64,000 nt of DNA from G963663315 sp963668255. GTDB taxonomy: Bacteria; Pseudomonadota; Gammaproteobacteria; Arenicellales; Poriferihabitantaceae. Where the stretch lies: positions 2,232,001-2,296,000 of the forward strand of contig OZ220708.1 of assembly GCA_965116595.1 (NCBI GenBank), given 5' to 3'. Below, piece by piece: positions 8,153-16,725 of the stretch. The translations under genes and the position numbers were made by a program. The notes under the pieces were generated by a model. That model was given only the letters and a program-made list of their open reading frames with translations, was not told the DNA's origin and searched no databases. Positions within the stretch are counted from its first letter, which is position 1. Each line of letters begins with the position of its first letter.

Positions 8153-9043
8153 ATGAGTACACTCACTGACAGAACCGCGGACACAATGAATGCAGCGACA
8201 GAGGAGCAACGGACAGCCGTTGATCCGAACTTTGATGACCCGGTCCTGAATCCGGATTTCAAGACGTTCGGCAACGTTCATGTCGATGATCCCGCAATGA
8301 CCAGCCGAAACGTCAATGTGTCTTATGGCGACAAGCAGGCCATTTTCGATGTGTCTCTGGATATCGCGAAGAACGAGGTGATTGCGATGATCGGACCATC
8401 CGGATGCGGGAAATCCACCTTCCTGCGTTGTCTGAACCGGATGAATGACACGATTGACGGGTGCAGGGTGTCCGGCAGCATCAAATTGTACGGTGAAGAT
8501 ATCTACAGCAAGGACATGGATGTGGTTCTGCTTCGCGCCCGGGTGGGTATTGTCTTCCAGAAGCCCAACCCGTTCCCGAAGTCATTGTATGAAAACGTCG
8601 CATACGGAGTAAAGCTGCATGGGCTGGCGGGCAGTAAATCCGAATTGGACGATATTGTGGAAAGCAGTCTGCGTAAGGCGGATTTGTGGAAAGAAGTTGC
8701 CGACAGGCTGGACAAGCCCGGAACCGGTTTGTCAGGCGGTCAGCAACAAAGGTTGTGCATTGCGCGGGCCATTGCCATCAGCCCCGAGATCATTCTGATG
8801 GATGAACCCTGTTCCGCTCTTGACCCCATTGCGACGGCAGCCATTGAAGAGTTGATCGACGAACTGAGAAAGCAATATTCAATCTGCATTGTGACTCACT
8901 CCATGCAACAGGCAGCCCGGGTTTCACAGAGAACAGCCTATTTCCACCTGGGCAGGTTGGTGGAAGTCGGTCCCACCGGCGCCATCTTTACCAACCCCCG
9001 GCACCGGCTGACAGAAGGGTATATCACTGGCCGTTTTGGCTGA
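8153..9043 (+). CDS. pstB: Phosphate ABC transporter ATP-binding protein PstB
   Basis: A 296-residue ABC ATPase with Walker A GPSGCGKST (81-89), the Q-loop in FQKPNPFPKS, signature LSGGQQQR, Walker B ILMDEPCSALDP, and the H-loop in THSMQQAARVS. The FQKPNPFP and RMND motifs are characteristic of PstB. It hydrolyses ATP to drive phosphate import through PstCA. The annotated start gives a roughly 45-residue hydrophilic N-terminal extension relative to E. coli PstB (257). A later start at the in-frame ATG near residue 49 would remove it, so the 5' end is uncertain. Confidence 0.94.
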   Translation: MSTLTDRTADTMNAATEEQRTAVDPNFDDPVLNPDFKTFGNVHVDDPAMTSRNVNVSYGDKQAIFDVSLDIAKNEVIAMIGPSGCGKSTFLRCLNRMNDTIDGCRVSGSIKLYGEDIYSKDMDVVLLRARVGIVFQKPNPFPKSLYENVAYGVKLHGLAGSKSELDDIVESSLRKADLWKEVADRLDKPGTGLSGGQQQRLCIARAIAISPEIILMDEPCSALDPIATAAIEELIDELRKQYSICIVTHSMQQAARVSQRTAYFHLGRLVEVGPTGAIFTNPRHRLTEGYITGRFG

Positions 9044-9079
9044 CCGGATCCGATTTTACCGTTTAGCGGGATAACAATC

Positions 9080-9877
9080 ATGAACATTCAAGATGAAAGA
9101 CATATTTTCAAGCGTTTTGATAATGAAATGCAGTATCTCCATAACCTGGTCTTGCAAATGGGCAAGCTTGCGGTCAGTCAGCTTGAGGACGCCCTGGATA
9201 CCCTGAAAACCGAGAATCCGGAAAAAGCATACGAAGTTATCAGCAATGATAAAAAACTGAATGATCTTGATTCGCAGGCGGATGACGAAATCATCCGCCT
9301 GATAGCTTTACGCCAGCCTGTTGCCAGGGACTTGAGAAAACTGATCTCAGTCGGGAAAATTGTCGCGGAACTGGAACGATCCGGCGATGAAGCCAGGAAA
9401 ATTGCCGGCTTGACTATTCGTTTTTTCAGAGCGGGTAAAACCCCGCCGAGCGAAGAAATATTACGCGATATCCATTCTCTTTCCGCTTATGTGATCAATA
9501 TGCTGGATATGGCCATGCAGGCATTTGATGAGCTGAATCTTGATCTTGCGGCAGATGTTCTGGTCGAAAGCGCAAAACTGGATGATCAGTTGAAATCAAT
9601 ACTGCGGCGTCTGAGCACATTCATCATGGAGGATTCCAGGAATGTCGGCCATTTCGTGGATATTGTGCTTGGCATTCGGGCGCTTGAACGATTCGGTGGG
9701 CATAGCAGTAATATAGCCGGACATATCGTATTTATCGAAAAGGGGATAGACGTGCGTCATACAGACGATAAAACCATTTTACGCAATATCAGGGATGTAT
9801 ATATCAAGGAATTCGATTCAGCCCTGAGCGAAGAAGCCCGTATGCGCAGCAGCGGGGAAGAAAATCAGAAACAGTAG
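9080..9877 (+). CDS. phoU: PhoU, negative regulator of the phosphate response
   Basis: A 265-residue, mostly helical protein with the two PhoU repeats (about 20-110 and 125-215). Each repeat has the acidic metal-cluster pattern: ELERSGDEARKIAGL in the first and ALERFGGHSSNIAGH in the second, where canonical PhoU has E..D. Its role is to connect the PstSCAB transporter to the PhoR kinase and keep the Pho regulon off when phosphate is plentiful. It is the last gene of the pst operon, 36 bases after pstB. Confidence 0.93.
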   Translation: MNIQDERHIFKRFDNEMQYLHNLVLQMGKLAVSQLEDALDTLKTENPEKAYEVISNDKKLNDLDSQADDEIIRLIALRQPVARDLRKLISVGKIVAELERSGDEARKIAGLTIRFFRAGKTPPSEEILRDIHSLSAYVINMLDMAMQAFDELNLDLAADVLVESAKLDDQLKSILRRLSTFIMEDSRNVGHFVDIVLGIRALERFGGHSSNIAGHIVFIEKGIDVRHTDDKTILRNIRDVYIKEFDSALSEEARMRSSGEENQKQ

Positions 9878-9899
9878 ATCCGCGCAAAAAGCGCAGGTT

Positions 9900-10820
9900 T
9901 CAAACCAGTTGTTTTTGAAATTGCTGCCCGTGGTGTTGCAGCAGTTCGGAAAATTTGTTCATGTAGCCACGAAGCGCCAGTTCTTCAAGATGTACGTTGT
10001 ATGTGGTTGAAGGTGTGAACAGGTGGCTGAGGTCGCGAAAAACCAGTTCCTCGTCATCCCCTGCCAGGGACGATTTTGACTGCGCCATTTGTGCCACGAT
10101 GGCAATACCCAGATTCAGTCGTACATAGGTCTGGATGATGTCGGTGTCGCCAGCGCTGAAAGCGATGTCAATCGCGACATTGGCCTCGCTGAATGTTCTT
10201 TCAACGATTTTGCGTTCAGCGAAGTCAGGCATGTAGGTAATGATCGGGTATTGCGCCAGTTTGGTGAGGTCAATCGCCGTATGTTCCAGCGGATGACCCT
10301 GCCGCAGGATCAATACACGATTCCAGGCGTAGCACTTCGTTTTTGAGAAGTTGGCCGGTACGTCTTCTTCGCTGGAGAAAATGGCGAAGTCAATCTTGCG
10401 CTGGCGCAGCATACTCAGGAATTCAGCGGGGCTGCTTTGGTAAATGCTCATCCGCACTTCGGGATACTCGGTTCTGAACTCGCGGATCACCTGGGGTAAA
10501 AAATATCTTGCCTGGGTATGGGTGGTGGCAATCCTGAGGTTTCCCTTTTCGCTGCTTGTGCGTTCCAGCGCCAGCGCCTTGATATTGCTCCCGGCGAGCA
10601 GTGTGCGTTCGACTTCCGGGAGCAGGGTTTCACACAACGGCGTCAGTTTGATCAGACGTTTACCTCGACGCTCAAACAGTTTACCCCCGAGTTCTTCTTC
10701 CAGCAGAATCAACTGATTGCTGATAGCCGACTGAACCCGAAACAGTTTCTTCGCGGTCAGGGAGAGGTTCAGGTTATTGTCTATCAGTGTAGTGATGATT
10801 TTAAGTTGATGAAGAGTCAT
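9900..10820 (-). CDS. LysR-family transcriptional regulator of the CysB/Cbl type
   Basis: The start is placed at the ATG ending at 10820 (MTLHQLKII), because the upstream in-frame residues to 10901 have no family similarity. The resulting 306-residue protein has the LysR winged helix with NLSLTAKKLFRVQSAISNQL. Its effector domain resembles CysB closely: RIATTHTQARYFLPQVI, YAWNR, LAQYPIITYMPDF, GDTDIIQTYVRLNLGIAIVA. CysB proteins sense N-acetylserine/O-acetylserine or sulfate and activate sulfur assimilation genes. Here no cys operon is adjacent. The gene is convergent with phoU and divergent from glnK-amtB, so its promoter region overlaps theirs. Target genes are unknown. Confidence 0.85.
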   Translation of the reverse strand: MTLHQLKIITTLIDNNLNLSLTAKKLFRVQSAISNQLILLEEELGGKLFERRGKRLIKLTPLCETLLPEVERTLLAGSNIKALALERTSSEKGNLRIATTHTQARYFLPQVIREFRTEYPEVRMSIYQSSPAEFLSMLRQRKIDFAIFSSEEDVPANFSKTKCYAWNRVLILRQGHPLEHTAIDLTKLAQYPIITYMPDFAERKIVERTFSEANVAIDIAFSAGDTDIIQTYVRLNLGIAIVAQMAQSKSSLAGDDEELVFRDLSHLFTPSTTYNVHLEELALRGYMNKFSELLQHHGQQFQKQLV

Positions 10821-10876
10821 GCCGGTATTCCGGATATATATCATATAAAAAGATATACAAATCAGTTTACATCGTT

Positions 10877-10904
10877 TTGAACGATTAGTCACCCACTGCA
10901 TAAT
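10877..10904 (+). promoter_or_regulatory. Candidate sigma-70 promoter for glnK-amtB
   Basis: TTGAAC (10877-10882) and CATAAT (10899-10904) are separated by 16 bases, with the glnK ATG 45 bases downstream. I saw no convincing sigma-54 (GG-N10-GC) site in this 128-base gap. The nine bases GTTGAACCA occur twice in the leader, at 10915-10923 and 10928-10936, and could be an operator. Confidence 0.45.
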
Positions 10905-10948
10905 CTACCACCAAGTTGAACCAGGAGTTGAACCATCGGAGAAAAAGC

Positions 10949-11287
10949 ATGAAATTGATAATCGCAATTATTCAGCCTGCGAAGCTGAATCGGGTTCAGG
11001 AAGCTCTATCCGAAATCGGAATAAAAGGTATGACTGTGACCGACGCAGTCGGATTCGGTAACCAGAAAGGGCATACCGAGCAATACCGCGGTACCGAGTA
11101 CAAGATTAAATTCCTGCCGAAGAAAAAAATCGAAATAGCGGTGCCGTCTGAAATTTCCGGGAAGATAATCGACTCAATCATGGAGTCTGCGGCTACCGGC
11201 AAGATCGGTGATGGCAAGATTTTCACTCAGAATCTTGAGTCTGCGGTGCGTATCCGTACCAGTGAACAAGACACCGACGCATTGTAA
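10949..11287 (+). CDS. glnK: Nitrogen regulatory protein PII (GlnK/GlnB)
   Basis: Start is at the ATG 10949 preceded by GGAGAAA; an upstream in-frame ATG at 10916 adds 11 residues absent from the family. The 112-residue product matches PII length exactly. The T-loop (about 37-55) contains GHTEQYRGTEY with Tyr51, the residue uridylylated by GlnD in proteobacteria. The C-terminal part has TGKIGDGKIF, the B-loop that binds ATP/2-oxoglutarate. PII proteins sense nitrogen and energy status. The linked amtB 36 bases downstream makes GlnK, the partner that plugs AmtB when ammonium is high, the best assignment. Confidence 0.95.
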   Translation: MKLIIAIIQPAKLNRVQEALSEIGIKGMTVTDAVGFGNQKGHTEQYRGTEYKIKFLPKKKIEIAVPSEISGKIIDSIMESAATGKIGDGKIFTQNLESAVRIRTSEQDTDAL

Positions 11288-11322
11288 TGTGCCGGAAATT
11301 TTATTTGTAAGGAGAAGAGAAC

Positions 11323-12600
11323 ATGAAATTACTGAAAGTTACAACGCTGCTTATGCTGCTGGGTATGCCGGGTACCGTGCTGGCGCAGGTCGATAGCGGT
11401 GATACGGCGTGGCTTCTGACTTCTACGGCGTTGGTCCTGTTTATGACCATCCCGGGGCTTTCCCTGTTTTATGGCGGCCTGGTCAGGAGCAAGAACGCCC
11501 TGTCAGTATTGATGCAATGTTTCACAGTTACCTGCCTGACAGCTTTGGTGTGGCTGATTGTCGGTTACAGTCTTTCGTTCAGCGATGGTGGTGAATGGAA
11601 TCATCTGGTGGGCGGACTTGATCAGTTGTTTCTGCAGGAATTGTCGAGAGATTCAGTGTCGGGGACTATTCCTGAAAGCGTATTTGTGATGTTTCAGTTG
11701 ACCTTCGCCACCATTACCGTGGCTCTGATTGTCGGCAGCTTTGTTGAACGGATCCGTTTCTCTGCTGTTATGCTGTTTTCCCTGGTCTGGTTGTTACTGG
11801 TTTATTTCCCGATCTGCCACATGGTCTGGGGCGGCGGCTGGATGAGTAATTTTGGAGTGCTGGACTTTGCAGGCGGTACTGCGGTGCATCTGACCGCCGG
11901 GGTTGCGGCGCTGGTATGCGCACTGGTTATCAGGAAACGCCACGGTTTTCCACAGACGCCAATGCCGCCGCATAACCTGGTGATTACCGTAATTGGCGCC
12001 AGTATGCTGTGGGTCGGCTGGTTTGGTTTCAATGCTGGCAGCGCCGTTGCTGCGGGCGCCGATGCGGGGATGGCTATGCTGGTCACTCATATCTGTACTG
12101 CGGCTGCATCGCTGACGTGGATAGCGATCGAATATATCAGGCGTGGTAAGCCCAGTGTTCTTGGTATTGTCACCGGAATGGTTGCCGGGCTTGTAACGAT
12201 TACGCCGGCTTCCGGTTTTGTTGGACCCATGGGGGCGTTGGTGATCGGTATCGCAGCTGGTGCTGTTTGCTTTTCGGCAACCCAACTGATCAAGGTGGTT
12301 CTTCATATAGACGATTCTCTTGATGTTTTTCCTGTGCACGGTGTGGGCGGCGCGCTTGGTACTGTACTGACCGGTATATTTGCCGCCGAAGGTCTGGGCG
12401 GCGTCGGTATGGACACTTCAATTGGCGAACAAGTAATGATTCAGCTGGCCGCTGTTGGATTTGTCGTTGTCTGGGTGATGATCTTTACCTTCATCGCGTT
12501 GAAGCTGGTTTCTTTTGTGACTACGCTGCGGGTCGAACAGGAAGACGAAATCGAAGGGTTGGACATCACCCAGCACGAAGAAATCAGTTATCACCTGTAG
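11323..12600 (+). CDS. amtB: Ammonium transporter AmtB
   Basis: A 425-residue membrane protein with a signal-like first segment ending in VLAQ and about eleven hydrophobic helices. It contains LFYGGLVRSKN, the pore histidine segments FAGGTAVHLTAG and FPVHGVGGALGT (the twin-His pair of the AmtB channel), and WVGWFGFNAGSA. It conducts NH3/NH4+ across the inner membrane and forms a regulated complex with GlnK, its upstream neighbour. An AGGAGAAGAG-like ribosome site precedes the start. Confidence 0.96.
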   Translation: MKLLKVTTLLMLLGMPGTVLAQVDSGDTAWLLTSTALVLFMTIPGLSLFYGGLVRSKNALSVLMQCFTVTCLTALVWLIVGYSLSFSDGGEWNHLVGGLDQLFLQELSRDSVSGTIPESVFVMFQLTFATITVALIVGSFVERIRFSAVMLFSLVWLLLVYFPICHMVWGGGWMSNFGVLDFAGGTAVHLTAGVAALVCALVIRKRHGFPQTPMPPHNLVITVIGASMLWVGWFGFNAGSAVAAGADAGMAMLVTHICTAAASLTWIAIEYIRRGKPSVLGIVTGMVAGLVTITPASGFVGPMGALVIGIAAGAVCFSATQLIKVVLHIDDSLDVFPVHGVGGALGTVLTGIFAAEGLGGVGMDTSIGEQVMIQLAAVGFVVVWVMIFTFIALKLVSFVTTLRVEQEDEIEGLDITQHEEISYHL

Positions 12601-12601
12601 G

Positions 12602-12659
12602 CGCGCCTCTCCGTACCATCTCCGCCGGTTTTATCCACAACGTTGACCGGACAGGCGCG
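12602..12659. repeat. Nested inverted repeat downstream of amtB
   Basis: CGCGCCT (12602-12608) pairs with AGGCGCG (12653-12659), and inside it CCGGT (12625-12629) pairs with ACCGG (12646-12650). It begins just after the amtB stop. No T-run follows, so a simple intrinsic terminator is not supported. It may be an RNA processing or 3'-end-stabilising structure in this 200-base G/C-rich gap between amtB and the convergent gene. Confidence 0.4.
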
Positions 12660-12699
12660 GGGGACGGCGTTCGATATATGGGGGCCGCAGTTATGATGC

Positions 12700-12726
12700 G
12701 TAGGGGCGACCCTCTGTGGTTGCCCG
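12700..12726. repeat. Dispersed palindromic intergenic repeat, copy 1
   Basis: A 27-base element beginning GTAGGGGCGACC and ending GGTTGCCCG can fold as a hairpin with a CTCTGT loop. It recurs at 39270-39296 with a single base difference (T to C near the 3' end, which restores perfect pairing). Two further imperfect copies of GATATATGGGGGCC flank this one, near 12671 and 12727. It looks like a family of G/C-rich mobile or extragenic palindromes. Confidence 0.7.
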
Positions 12727-12800
12727 CGATATATGGGGGCCCCGCCCCCCCGATCAAGCCGGGGGCAGGCTCTGCGATGATGGTTGGGGCGGATTCCGAT

Positions 12801-15113
12801 TCAGTTTCGTAGCGTTTTGCCGAAATCCAGCATATTGCCAATTCTTGCCCGCGTGCTGTCAGTACTCACCAGTGTCAGAAATGAGCGCCGCTCCGCGTCC
12901 AGCAAATCCTGTTCGGACCAGGTTGTACCCGCTTCAATTTCCCCGCCTGATACGATTCGGGCAATTTCCGTTCCAACCACAACATCATGCGGCGTCAACA
13001 AGCCATCTTCCCTGGATTTCTCAAGCCATTTCACCATTTCTACAAAAACAGGCAAACCGGGCATGGCCAGATGCGGACGCGTGAACGGTTGCTGACCTTC
13101 TCCGGAATCAAGCGCCCGGACCGCGGCATCGTATATCCGGTCACGGTTCATTTCGTATCGATCATTATTCCTGACCATCGCCAGGCCAATCGCCAGCAGT
13201 GGTGATGTCGCAGTTCTCCCGTATCCGGTATTCATGAATGACTTCCAGCTTGCTGCCGAGATATCCTCGCTGCATCCGAGTTTATCAATCCAGCGATACA
13301 GCATTTCCTTGCATCCTCCGCCGGAGGGAACGACTCCGACCAGGGATTCGACCAGTCCCATCACCGAATTGGCATGTGCGATAACCTGTTTTGCATGAAG
13401 GACTACCTCGAATCCTCCACCCAGCGAAAGACCCACTGGCGCCGCTACAACCGGAAATCCGGCCCGACTCATCGCCCCGACAGTCTGCTGGAAGTGATCC
13501 AGAAACCGGTCCAGTCCATCAAGATCATCCCGTTCATAATATTTTCTGACTGCACCCAGGTTCACGCCACAGGAAAAATGCTGGGCATCATTATGAACAA
13601 TCAGTCCCTTCAGTCCCCTGATCGGAACCTGTTCGATCGCATCCTCCAGAATAGCCATCGAATCGGCATCCAGCGCATTCGCTTTGCTGTGAAATTCGAC
13701 CAGTGCGGCATCGTCAGTAATATACCAACTCGCCATTTCGTTGGAATTATTCGCAGACAGCGTTCGTTTTTTCTCGTTGAACCGTACGACACCCTGAGGT
13801 CTTGAAATAGCCTGCCATTGGCCGTTGCCGGTTCTTGCGCAAAGTTCCCGATTTATCACCTGATAAAACCCCGACCCTTTTGCCTTGTACAGAAATGCGG
13901 GGACATCGCGCTTTTCCGAGACAAGCCGATCAATCATATAGTCCACACCAATCCCGTCCATTATTTCAAATGGTCCTGATATCCAGTTGTAGCCCAGTTT
14001 CATCGCATCATCAATGCCGACCGGATCATCGCCCACTTCAGGAATCAGGGAGGCTGCATAACACAGTGTTTTTGACAATACCCTCCAGGCAAATTCCCCA
14101 TAAACCGAGTCGTCTTCAAGCAGATGCCTGATCCCGTTTTTCTCTGAATCCGGGGCAATTGAAAGGTTCAATCTTTCAAACTTTTGATATTCCCCGGTTG
14201 CCAGGTTGAGCACAAACCGGTCAGTCGAATGCGCTGAATGTCGATAAAACCCTTTCCCCTGCTTGTTGCCGGTTTGCCCGTTTTCGATCATTGTTGTCAT
14301 CAACGGGATTTCATCCGCTTCAAGGTGAAAGGCATCGTCCGCAGGCAGGATATTGCTCATGCTTGTTACCACATCCGCCATCAGGTCGATCCCGATCAGA
14401 TCATAGAGGCCGAATACACCGGTCTTTGGAATGCCCATCGGTCGTCCGAAAACAGCATCCGCCTGAGTTGGCGTCAAGCCGAGTTCGAATGCCGAATGCA
14501 GGGCGCACTGAATCGCATATACCCCGACCCGGTTACCCAGAAAACCGGGAGTATCAAGGCATCGAACCACGCCTTTGCCCAGTTGCCGTTCGCAAAATGT
14601 GTCCAAACGGTCGATAACTTCAGGCGCGGTGGAGTCACCCCGAACCAGTTCCAGCAGACGCATGAATCGAACCGGGTTGAAGAAATGGGTAATGGCGAAC
14701 CGTTTGCGAAAGGATTCCGGCATTTCCCCGACCAGTAATCTGATCGGTATGGTGGAAGTATTTGAGGTAATGATCGCCTGGCGGCTGCAGGTTTGATCGA
14801 GGCGTTTGTACAGATCTCTTTTGACGTCCAGACGCTCAACTACAGCTTCTGCAATCCAGTCACAATCAACCAGTCTGTCAAAGTCATCCCTGGTATTGCC
14901 CAGGGTTATCAGTTGCCCCGCCTTTTTGTTCATCAACCCCGGTTGATCCGGGTCCAACAGCCGTTGATAACCCCGCTCGGCCGGGGCATTTACATTGTCG
15001 GCGTCACCGGGCAAATCCAGCAGCAAAACCTCTATACCTGCATTGGCCACCTGGCCTGCTATACCTGCACCCATAGTGCCCGCGCCTATTACTGCCACTT
15101 TTTTGAAACTCAT
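12801..15113 (-). CDS. 3-hydroxyacyl-CoA dehydrogenase / enoyl-CoA hydratase bifunctional enzyme (FadN-like)
   Basis: The true start is the ATG ending at 15113 (MSFKKVAVIGAG). The open frame extends upstream to 15401 but those residues are not family-like and overlap the divergent ABC gene. The 770-residue protein begins with a 3-hydroxyacyl-CoA dehydrogenase Rossmann fold (VIGAGTMGAGIA), with catalytic HFFNPV and SNTSTIPI motifs, and continues with the dehydrogenase C-terminal domain (about 190-290, repeated around 380-450). The C-terminal third is an enoyl-CoA hydratase fold with SLGGGFEVVLHA. Dehydrogenase first and hydratase last is the order in FadN, the reverse of FadB/FadJ. It catalyses the middle steps of fatty-acyl-CoA beta-oxidation. 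No thiolase or acyl-CoA dehydrogenase is next to it. Confidence 0.9.
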   Translation of the reverse strand: MSFKKVAVIGAGTMGAGIAGQVANAGIEVLLLDLPGDADNVNAPAERGYQRLLDPDQPGLMNKKAGQLITLGNTRDDFDRLVDCDWIAEAVVERLDVKRDLYKRLDQTCSRQAIITSNTSTIPIRLLVGEMPESFRKRFAITHFFNPVRFMRLLELVRGDSTAPEVIDRLDTFCERQLGKGVVRCLDTPGFLGNRVGVYAIQCALHSAFELGLTPTQADAVFGRPMGIPKTGVFGLYDLIGIDLMADVVTSMSNILPADDAFHLEADEIPLMTTMIENGQTGNKQGKGFYRHSAHSTDRFVLNLATGEYQKFERLNLSIAPDSEKNGIRHLLEDDSVYGEFAWRVLSKTLCYAASLIPEVGDDPVGIDDAMKLGYNWISGPFEIMDGIGVDYMIDRLVSEKRDVPAFLYKAKGSGFYQVINRELCARTGNGQWQAISRPQGVVRFNEKKRTLSANNSNEMASWYITDDAALVEFHSKANALDADSMAILEDAIEQVPIRGLKGLIVHNDAQHFSCGVNLGAVRKYYERDDLDGLDRFLDHFQQTVGAMSRAGFPVVAAPVGLSLGGGFEVVLHAKQVIAHANSVMGLVESLVGVVPSGGGCKEMLYRWIDKLGCSEDISAASWKSFMNTGYGRTATSPLLAIGLAMVRNNDRYEMNRDRIYDAAVRALDSGEGQQPFTRPHLAMPGLPVFVEMVKWLEKSREDGLLTPHDVVVGTEIARIVSGGEIEAGTTWSEQDLLDAERRSFLTLVSTDSTRARIGNMLDFGKTLRN

Positions 15114-15204
15114 CAGCCTGTTCCTGGTCTCCCGGTTTTTTATCCATTGTACAAAAATACAGAACAGGTTTGAATCAAGACTCCAGTGCAGCGATAATCC
15201 AGTC

Positions 15205-16725
15205 ATGATCAGTATTGAGCGCCTTTCGAAGCATTTTGGTGGACTGAAGGCAGTTGACGACGTCTCAATCAACATCTCGAAGGGCTCCATTACCGGTTTG
15301 ATCGGTCCCAATGGAGCGGGCAAAACCACGTTGTTCAATACCGTCGCAGGGTTGCATGCACCCACTGACGGAAGGGTGCTGCTGGACGGTGAGGATATCA
15401 CCGGCCTGAAACCCCATCGGCTTTTTGCAAAAGGACTGCTGCGAACCTTCCAGATTGCACACGAGTATTCCCGGATGTCTGTGACCGAGAATCTGATGAT
15501 GGTCCCGCCGGGACAATCCGGCGAAAGCCTGATTCACGCGTGGTTCCATCCCGGCAGGGTTGCACGGGAAGAAGATGCGATCTATCAGAAGGCCCGGGAG
15601 GTGATCGATTTTCTGAATCTGGGGACGGTCGCTGATGAACTGGCAGGCAATCTCTCCGGCGGCCAGAAAAAGCTGCTGGAACTTGGCCGTACCATGATGG
15701 TGGATGCCAGGATCGTTTTCCTTGACGAAGTCGGCGCAGGGGTCAACCGAACCCTGTTGCGTGATATTGGTGATGCCATCATCAAGCTCAATCGGGAGAA
15801 GGGCTATACTTTCTGCATGATCGAGCACGACATGGATTTTATCCGCCGCCTGTGCGACCCGGTGATCTGTATGGCGGAAGGCGCGGTACTGGCCGAGGGT
15901 ACTGCCGAAGAAGTGCAGAACAACGAGGAAGTGATCGAAGCCTATCTTGGGCGTGGTCTCAAAAACAAGTCCGTGTCCGCAGCCTCGCCAGGCCGAAACA
16001 GCTCAAAATCGGGCGAGACGGAATGTGCGTTGATCGGTGAGAAAATGGTCGGCGGCTACCACGGCAGTGATATTCTGAAAGGCTGTACGGTGGATGTTGC
16101 CGAGGGAGAAATTGCGGTCATTGTCGGCCCCAATGGGGCTGGCAAATCAACCGCGATGAAAGCGCTGCTGGGCATGTTGAAATTGAAAGCCGGCAGAGTC
16201 CGGCTGAATTCGGATGAGATATCGCACCTGTCGGTTCAGGATCGAATCGCGAGAGGCATTGCCTTTGCACCGCAGAACAGCAATGTTTTTCTCTCGATGA
16301 GTGTGCAGGAGAATCTTGAGATGGGGGCGTTTTTAAATGCGGATGATACGGGTGAGACCCGGCATCAGATTTGTCGGCTGTTTCCGATTCTTGAGGAGAA
16401 AAAGGATCAGTTGGCGGGTGAACTGTCAGGCGGACAACGCCAGCAGGTTGCGGTTGGGCGCGCACTGATGTCCCGGCCTTCGGTATTGATGCTTGATGAG
16501 CCCACAGCGGGGGTTTCGCCGATAGTGATGGATGAACTGTTCGACCGTATTCTGGAAATCAGGAACACCGGCGTCTCGATCCTGATGGTTGAACAGAATG
16601 CCCGGCAGGCCCTGGGTATCGCTGATACCGGTTTTGTACTGGTTGTAGGCGAGAATCGTTATACCGACACAGGCCAGGCATTGCTGGCGGACCCCGAAGT
16701 ACGCAGATCATTTCTGGGGGGATAG
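15205..16725 (+). CDS. ABC transporter ATPase: LivG-like and LivF-like domains fused in one protein
   Basis: Start is the ATG at 15205 (MISIERLSKHFGG); the open frame extends upstream but overlaps the divergent FadN-like gene. The 506-residue product has two complete ABC ATPase domains. Residues 1-250 are LivG-like (GPNGAGKTT, FQIAHE, LSGGQKKLLELGR, EHDMDFI). Residues about 265-506 are LivF-like (GPNGAGKST, FAPQNSNVF, LSGGQRQQVAVGR, LMLDEPTAGVSP, VEQNARQAL). LivG and LivF are normally separate proteins that heterodimerise to power hydrophobic-amino-acid-family (HAAT) importers. Here a linker of about 20 residues (SAASPGRNSSKSGETE region) joins them. It is directly followed by livH-, livM- and livK-like genes. 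Confidence 0.92.
   Translation: MISIERLSKHFGGLKAVDDVSINISKGSITGLIGPNGAGKTTLFNTVAGLHAPTDGRVLLDGEDITGLKPHRLFAKGLLRTFQIAHEYSRMSVTENLMMVPPGQSGESLIHAWFHPGRVAREEDAIYQKAREVIDFLNLGTVADELAGNLSGGQKKLLELGRTMMVDARIVFLDEVGAGVNRTLLRDIGDAIIKLNREKGYTFCMIEHDMDFIRRLCDPVICMAEGAVLAEGTAEEVQNNEEVIEAYLGRGLKNKSVSAASPGRNSSKSGETECALIGEKMVGGYHGSDILKGCTVDVAEGEIAVIVGPNGAGKSTAMKALLGMLKLKAGRVRLNSDEISHLSVQDRIARGIAFAPQNSNVFLSMSVQENLEMGAFLNADDTGETRHQICRLFPILEEKKDQLAGELSGGQRQQVAVGRALMSRPSVLMLDEPTAGVSPIVMDELFDRILEIRNTGVSILMVEQNARQALGIADTGFVLVVGENRYTDTGQALLADPEVRRSFLGG

Noticed and set aside
9878..9900. Small GCGC-AAAAA-GCGC hairpin after phoU as terminator
   Set aside because: The stem is only four base pairs and no T-run follows, so a terminator call is not supported.
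15114..15401. N-terminal extension of the FadN-like protein, and the mirror extension of the fused ABC ATPase from 14995
   Set aside because: The two extensions overlap each other on opposite strands. Family similarity begins at MSFKKVAVIG (15113) and MISIERLSKHF (15205), leaving a normal divergent promoter gap.
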